A stretch of 64,000 nt of DNA from Gnetum montanum (taxonomy: Eukaryota > Streptophyta > Gnetopsida > Gnetales > Gnetaceae), in assembly GCA_015680685.1 (NCBI GenBank), contig MNCI01011448.1, forward strand, positions 62,001 through 126,000, given 5' to 3'. This document shows positions 58,489-64,000 of this stretch, one piece after another. The position numbers and the translations under genes were made by a program. The notes under the pieces are model-generated. The model saw only the letters and a program-made list of their open reading frames with translations, made no database searches and was not told the origin of the DNA. The first letter of the stretch is position 1, and each line of letters opens with the position of its first letter.

Positions 58489-60227
58489 TGAAACACCCTA
58501 AAAAATGCGGGATCATCTTGGCCTCACCAAGATCTTGTAATCTGCACAACACGATGGTAGTTCATCGGGAGGAGAATGTTCTAAGTCTAGGTCGGCCAGT
58601 TCGGCAAATTTTCTACTTTGAACATGGACATGTTCTGTACGATATTGCCTACCCACCAAAGTATCCTAAACAGCCGACAGCCTGCTCAGGAATAGCATGT
58701 AGAATCGGTGGCAGCATCCTAGACGCGCAAGAAATAGTTCAATAAGTTTTCTAAGTCATGAAGCCTGCTACACTATGCTATGCTATGTAGCATAGCAAGC
58801 TTCAGAAGACGATGGTGGAACAAAGTGCTATGCTATGCAACGTCACACAATGTAGCATGGCAACGACTTCACTACCCACTCCCCTCACCCAATTTTGAGT
58901 TCTACGATGATGTCTTTTTACATCAAGAAGCAGCGAACTATGTTTGCTGCTACGCTATGCTGAGCTACATGGTGCAGCAAGGCATAGAAATCCTGTAGAA
59001 GAGACAAAAGGTAGTTTGAAATGCGAAGTCAACAAAGTTTGCAAAACTTACATCCTAGGAGAATGGTTTGCAAATTGGCAAAACTCTTGCGAGTAAGGCA
59101 AGTTGCTACGCTACGCTACATAGCGTAGCAAGCATGTAACAAATAGCAAAATGCGTGACAAGGTGCTACACTACACCGAGCATGCTACGTCACAAAGAAC
59201 AGCAAGGCAAAGAGGTGGTTGCATGACATCAATGCACTCCATCTAATCAGACCATTGGCACTCGTCTCCAGATGCTGATGGTGCGATTACGGAATGGCAG
59301 GATCGTAATTATTGCATGGCAGGTTTGCATTAGAATGGTCTTATAAGCCCAACGGTCACAGATGGCTCGAGTAGCACTAGTAAGATAACACAAGCCTGTG
59401 GCACGTAGCACTAAAACCACCCCTTTTTGCTTATCTTCAGCCCTATAAATATCTCGGAAAACAGCATATAATGGGCCCACAAGGTTTTACTGAAAAAAAG
59501 ACCCAAAATTTGGAAAAGTCAACAATTTGTAAAGTTGGCAATTTCAAAAGAGTTCGCATCTTTCTGGAAGCAAACAACTTCCAAGTAGTGGGAACTTTGA
59601 AATTTTGAAACAAATATTTTCCCTCTGGCTGGCATTGTAATAATCAAAGTCATCTATCTAACACAAGAAATAAAGAGTCTCTTTCAGTTGACATAAGATC
59701 CCCGTCTCCATTCTACCACCTTGGTAGAGCCCCACATTATTTATACGTGAAATCCATGTCCAAGTGCATAGCTCCTTCTTTTTTTTGGCACGCCTCAGTT
59801 GCTCTCGGGACTTCTGCACTTTGTCACACTGTGCAGCTGATTGTATTCATCTTGACCGGATGAGTTTGTAGCTTTGGAGCGGTGCATGTTTCTAATCATA
59901 CTCCACTTTATCCCCCATTTTTTGTCTCGTTTCTTTACATTATTTTCTATTTTGTTCATCTTTAAGCATTATTTTGTATTACTGTTGCACTTTTACAGTT
60001 TCTCTTATGCTTTACTTACCCATAAGTATTATCTCGCATTTCACATTATTTACTTTGCAAAAGGCTATATTGACACCGACATAAGTCCCTGTCTGATCAA
60101 CCAAACTGTTTAGGGCACCCCATGTTCGCACACACCCAACATCGCCCTCCCAAGGATATAGGGTTGGAACTATCACGTCTGCAGACCCCCAACGTTCTTC
60201 TAGCCACCAACGTTTTTGGTTGCTACA
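58489..60227 (+). repeat. 3' LTR of element D
   Basis: It starts TGAAACACCCTAAAAAATGC and ends GGTTGCTACA, 1739 bp; ATAGA follows at 60228-60232. TATA box near 59442. A hairpin at 59103-59132 has perfect 11-base arms TTGCTACGCTA and TAGCGTAGCAA. Confidence 0.94.
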
Positions 60228-60357
60228 ATAGATAACATACATAAAACATATGCTAGAGTAGCATCAATCTTGCCATAACCTACTTTTCATTCAAAATTTC
60301 ACTTAGATAATTTTTGCAACAGTTTTACAAAAATACAAAAATCAAAAGCCCCTACTG

Positions 60358-62155
60358 TCATACGTCATATTCCCTTGCATCATCTCCCTTTGCATCACTT
60401 ACTTCCACATCATCATTTCTACCCTCTAGGGGCCCTGGTTCTTCATTTGGAATCTACATCATAAAAATGAAGTAGTCATCTAGAGTTACACATAAAGGCT
60501 AGAAAAACATAAACTATTGCATAGCAAAAAGTGACTAACCTAAGACAGCCCCACGTCTATCTCAAGGGGTATACGATCCAATCCAATCCCAAGGCAGTGC
60601 CAGACCTCCTCCTCTATAAAATTTGCCCAGTGCCTATTGCTCAGTTCAATGTCTGCTGCAGCTTTCTCCTTTTCGATGGCCATCCATCTTGGCAGTCTTG
60701 GAGAAAAGGAGGAAGTGGTGGTCTCATCTATGAGAAGATTCACTTCCTACTTAGGTGATTCACTGATTTTCACTTGCTGCATGAACTTGTTGTAGGCTTC
60801 AGAAGCACCAATAGCATCTAGGAATACTTCATGAGTATACAACTCCACTAAAGCATCCCGGTATTGTTTACGATAGGTGGCATGTTCCAGTTTATACATA
60901 TGTTTGTGGTTTTTTTGGGACTGTCCCCACTTGTAAACTCTAGCACTATAATTCTTCTAGTCTTGGTTCTTCTGAGCCAACAAGTCCATCTACCTCTACT
61001 GCTCAATTATTTCTTGGGTGGCCTTGTTGTTGTGCCTCATAGCCATCCAATATCACAGACCAAGAGGAACTCATTCCTAGAACGGAGGTCTCCTACCTCA
61101 GTAGTCAAATTGGCCTTTTCTTTCTCCTGTCTTTGGACCCATTTCCATAGGTCTTCATTCACATGCCTACACTCCCATAAGGATTGTGTCAAGTGCTATG
61201 CACATTTTCTAGCCTCATCGTATATGCTATGAGGCACCTCGGTCACTTCAAGTGGGAATGTAGGCATAGTGTCCACCTTCACTACTTGTTTTAGGTCCCA
61301 CTTAAGGCGAGAGGCTATTATCATGCAAAAAATGCATTAGTCACAGTAGCATAGCAAAGTTTAGCAATTCAAAAATTCTAGCATAGCAACTTAAAGAGCC
61401 TAGCGTAGACACTTTACTTACCCACTTCCGGATCAACCTACTTGAGATGGCCAATCATGTCGTCGACAACCCCCTACATGAACGTAAGCTTGTGAGGGGT
61501 CTCAGCCCATGGTTCTAGCTGGATCAAGGAAGGTCCTACATTGTCAACAGTGGTGTTTACCACATAATCAAATGTGTCAGTCATGATCAAGGTGAACTAC
61601 AATGAGGCTAATGAGTAATGCAAATGAAAGTGTAAGGGCTCCTACCTAGCAAACCCTTAGGGGTGATAGCAGGGGGGNNNNNNNNNNNNNNNNNNNNNNN
61701 NNNNNNNNNNNNNNNNNNNNNNNNNNNNNNNNNNNNNNNNNNNNNNNNNNNNNNNNNNNNNNNNACATATTGAGGAATATACGATCAAACTCACCAGCAT
61801 CTAATTGTAGCTCCCCTTCTTGTTGGCTTAACACTATGGCAACATCCTTTTCATTCATCCACTCCTTCGATGCTATTTAGCATTCAACAAAGGTATCGTC
61901 AGTAGAGGTTCCTTCTCGGTTGACACGAGCTTCCTCTTTATTTATTGGGGCCTTTCTTTTTAAGGCACTAGCATCCTCCTCATCGACAAAAATGTCCTCC
62001 TCATTTGCAAGAGCATTTTCCTCATCAACGGGAGAACCTTCCTTTGTGCTAAGGGTTCCTTCTTGAAACACCACTAATTTTGGCCTAATAATTTGAAGAA
62101 AGAACAACTCAGACCCTTTTGAGCTTTCAAGAGGCAAAAAAATTTGACTAAGGCA
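60358..62155 (-). pseudogene. Antisense gene of element C, exons 5-8 (5' part cut off by F)
   Basis: Read right to left. Exon 5 (from the F boundary; acidic decads NEEDIFVDEEDAS and INKEEARVNREGTS near 62040-61880, then a gap of unknown bases) is followed by exon 6 near 61560-61430, ending before GTAAGT. Exon 7 is about 61315-60540 (helical; KNHKHMYKLEHATYR, LPRWMAIEKEKAAAD). Exon 8 is 60453-60358 (IPNEEPGPLEGRNDDVEVSD). The donor GTTAGT of intron 7 is kept. Exons 1-4, including the FCP1-like domain, are displaced beyond F. It is related most closely to the B copy. Confidence 0.75.
61678..61764. other. Assembly gap (run of N)
   Basis: 87 undetermined bases. The gap begins inside a G-rich run that in element B (near 29950) reads as alternating G and A purines, so a hard-to-sequence tract is the likely cause. 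Confidence 0.95.
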
Positions 62156-63773
62156 TGTAACTCACGCTCGTCTTGTCAAGCTAGCTTGCTCACAAACTAT
62201 CTTGCCCTCAGTGTGAGCAACTTCAATGACTCCAAAATCAAGTTAAAGATTGTCCAATATGAGGTTGCAACCCATCCTTAAGGGTCACTATTGTCTACTT
62301 CAAATTTCAACATTTGAGAGTTCAAATTTTGGGTCAAATTGTACAAATTTTCCCACTCACACTATGGTCATGCTGAGGTCATGCTGGCAGCATGAGTACA
62401 GTGTGAGAAACTGTGAGAGCCTTGAAACTAAGTTAAAATGGTTTGATTTCAATGGTGTAAGTCATTCTTAGGGTTCATTGTTGAAAACTTAAAGTTCTAG
62501 CCTTCAAAATTCCAAATTTCAGGTCCAAAATTGTAAGTTTTTGCAACTCATGCTGATGGTCACGCTGGCATCATGAGTCCAGTGTGAGCTACCAAAAGTG
62601 GCCTAAAACAAGGCATATCCAAGCTTAATTTTTGACTTACAGATCACTCTCAAGGTCAACCACAGTCAAGCAATTGCTATACTCAAGAAACAAGCTTCAA
62701 AGATCAAAATTTGGTGTAAAATATGTCATTTTTAGCTCACTCACGCTGAGGTCACGCTGATAGCATGAGTGTAGTGTGAGTATTGATCATGCCTGATCAA
62801 AAGCACGCCAAAAACATACTGAGGACACACCAAGATAAAATCAACTCATGTTGAAAGATCTGGTAAAAAAAGATGGCTCAAATAGCCACGAAACCACTCA
62901 AATCGACATCCTGCAGCAGTCAATTTAGGATCGAGAAGTTTCAAGCAAGCGAGAGTCAATCTCTCTTGTTGTACATTATCATTTTCATTGTAAATTTTCA
63001 TCATTTGTGAGCTTGTCAAGCTCTTACGCTCCAAATTGTATCTGCTTCCATGGGTGTAAGCTAGCTTGCATTGTAAGATACAATGCATCCAGTCAAGAAC
63101 ATAGCTTACCTATACATGTCCAATTGACACATAGCTATTCATCTAACACCTATCACAAGATTTGTTTTCCTCTCATTTCTTAGCCATTGATCCATTTATG
63201 AGCTCCATACCCGAACCTAGCCAAACCTTATAAATACCCCATCAATTCACATAAATAGGGTTGGCAATTTTGAAGGTTGACAGCTTAGGAAACATTAACT
63301 AGCAACTTTGGATGCTTGGGCGCACCTGACTCCTAGCATCCAAACACCTGCAAGCATATCACCTTGGGGCTTAGTGCTTGACTTGTCATCCACACGTGCA
63401 GCTACGCTTTGACCGGTGCACATTCATTTTAAGCAATACAATATAGTTTATTTTTGCCTTCCATCATATTGTTTACTCTATTTTAAATTCAGTTTACGCT
63501 TCATTTACAATATCGTTTTGTATACACTCCTTTTGCATTTTGTATGTCACTGTTACATTTCGGATAGTAGTTACGATAAGACCAGGGCAAGCTATAGCTT
63601 ACATTTGGGGAAGTCCTTGGTTGATTTGCGTGCAGACCATCCAAGGCACTTTTCCTTCATTTTTCTTTTCCAGCTTACCCTCATGCAAAGGTAGAGTCAA
63701 CTGTACCTATCTGATGATCTTTCAGTGTTCGTTTTTCCCTTCCAGCCTTACACCGACGATTTCGGTCAGTACA
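62156..63773 (+). repeat. 5' LTR of element F
   Basis: It starts TGTAACTCACGCTCGTCTTG and ends TTTCGGTCAGTACA, 1618 bp. It has three direct repeats of about 190 bases, each ending in a hairpin (62356-62407, 62547-62588, 62736-62780). A perfect palindrome CAAGCTAGCTTG lies at 62177-62188. A TATA box CCTTATAAATACCCC is near 63227. The single LTR copy means that the ends are inferred from the TG/CA ends, the primer site that follows and the break in C. Confidence 0.72.
62356..62780. repeat. Three CTCACGCT hairpin units in the F LTR
   Basis: Each unit has the arms CTCA(C/T)(A/G)CT... and ...AG(T/C)(G/A)TGAG around inner (T)CATGCT/AGCATGA arms. In the first unit CTCACACT at 62356 pairs with AGTGTGAG at 62400-62407. 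Repeat period is about 190 bases. Confidence 0.7.
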
Positions 63774-64000
63774 GTAAATTGGCATTAGAAGGACCACCTA
63801 CTCATGCCTAGCTTGTCAAGCTAGCTTACTCACGCTATGATAACTCATGTTGGGTTGTAACTCATACTCCACTTGCTACAGTAACCTTACACTACTACAA
63901 TGTTCTACGGTTGCTATAGTTCTCATGTTGGGTTCTAACTCACGCTCATGCTATGTACACATGCTTCCATACTCACGCTCATGCTATGAATAAGGAAGCA
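63774..64000 (+). other. Primer site and start of leader of element F
   Basis: The primer-site candidate is TGGCATTAGAAGGACC (63780-63795). The following bases repeat motifs of the LTR (CTTGTCAAGCTAGCTTA, ACTCACGCT). The window ends before any gene. Confidence 0.55.

Larger units (their letters stand above)
41792..60227 (+). mobile_element. Element D: full-length Tat-like retrotransposon nested in C
   Basis: This is a complete 18.4-kb element with LTRs 41792-43508 and 58489-60227 and a perfect ATAGA target duplication at 41787-41791 and 60228-60232. Removing it rejoins the C spacer array to the 3' end of the C antisense gene. Order: leader with five tandem repeats, gag-protease 44360-48158, repeat array, antisense gene 52889 to 48504, repeat array, pol 53776-57231, repeat array, 3' hairpin, polypurine tract. 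The LTRs differ at about one base in ten by eye. All genes are broken. Confidence 0.95.
60233..62155 (+). mobile_element. Element C, second segment (between D and F)
   Basis: This is the continuation of C after the D insertion. It carries a short spacer (60233-60357) and the 3' half of the C antisense gene, and stops at the F LTR. The rest of C should follow F outside the window. Confidence 0.82.
62156..64000 (+). mobile_element. Element F: start of a different LTR retrotransposon inserted in C
   Basis: LTR 62156-63773, then a primer-site candidate and leader to the window edge. Its LTR is not alignable by eye with those of A-D, although the LTR end (CAGTACA) and primer site are similar. The five bases before it, AGGCA (62151-62155), are the expected left target duplication. 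No coding part is reached. Confidence 0.75.

Noticed and set aside
60233-62155. A fifth independent element next to D
   Set aside because: The ATAGA duplication and the gene order show that it is the continuation of C after the D insertion.
1-64000. tRNA, rRNA or centromeric satellite arrays
   Set aside because: No cloverleaf-like or rRNA-like sequence and no long tandem array of a 150-180 bp satellite were seen; the only tandem repeats are the short arrays and the D leader.

Overview
The window looks like a repeat-rich intergenic stretch of a land plant with a large genome. It is almost entirely made of old Ty3/gypsy LTR retrotransposons nested inside one another. The pol genes carry a second, archaeal-type RNase H domain, an integrase C-terminus of the WEGPY...GNEF...YLK.YY type and a C-x2-H-x4-H-x4-C gag knuckle. 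These traits are typical of the plant Tat lineage. Element size, LTR length and nesting would fit a gymnosperm, but nothing here proves the species. No intact host gene, tRNA or rRNA was seen.

Nesting, read from LTR ends and target-site duplications (TSDs). An older element O (minus strand; 1-2858, continuing at 20849-22247) is interrupted by element A (2859-20843, minus strand, TSD CTATC on both sides) and by element B (plus strand, from 22248). B is interrupted at 36393 by element C (plus strand). C is interrupted by element D (41792-60227, plus strand, TSD ATAGA on both sides) and again at 62156 by element F, which belongs to a different family. The distal parts of F, C, B and O should lie to the right of the window. 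A and D form one subfamily, B and C another. LTR pairs of A and D differ at roughly one base in ten in the stretches I compared by eye, so all copies are old.

Full-length plan (A and D, about 18 kb): LTR (about 1.7 kb), primer site and tandem-repeat leader, gag-protease, a short-repeat array, an ANTISENSE gene of about 4.4 kb, a second short-repeat array, RT / RNase H / second RNase H / integrase, a third short-repeat array, a 3' region with a conserved hairpin, a polypurine tract, LTR. In other words, the region between protease and reverse transcriptase is occupied by an extra gene on the opposite strand.

The antisense gene is the main discovery. The same gene is found in A, B and D, and its 3' half in C. 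It has its own TATA-like box about 150 bp upstream of the ATG and eight exons. Its GT-AG introns sit at the same places in every copy, with phases that mostly keep the frame. Exon 2 encodes a domain resembling the FCP1/SCP (NIF) phosphatase fold, with Asp-x-Glu in place of the catalytic Asp-x-Asp. Exon 5 is an acidic 10-residue repeat and exon 7 is helical/coiled-coil. Because the gene lies opposite to the genomic RNA, its introns would survive retrotransposition. Candidate splice sites at the end of protease and the start of RT suggest that the whole antisense block may be an intron of the sense gag-pol transcript, as reported for the PR-RT intron of Ogre elements.

Other structure: LTRs of A-D are studded with hairpins built from GCTACGCTA/TAGCGTAGC. 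The unrelated LTR of F has an analogous set built from CTCACGCT/AGYRTGAG. Coding regions are broken mainly by TAG/TAA/TGA codons at positions where another copy has CAG/CAA/CGA, which fits long-term cytosine methylation and deamination.
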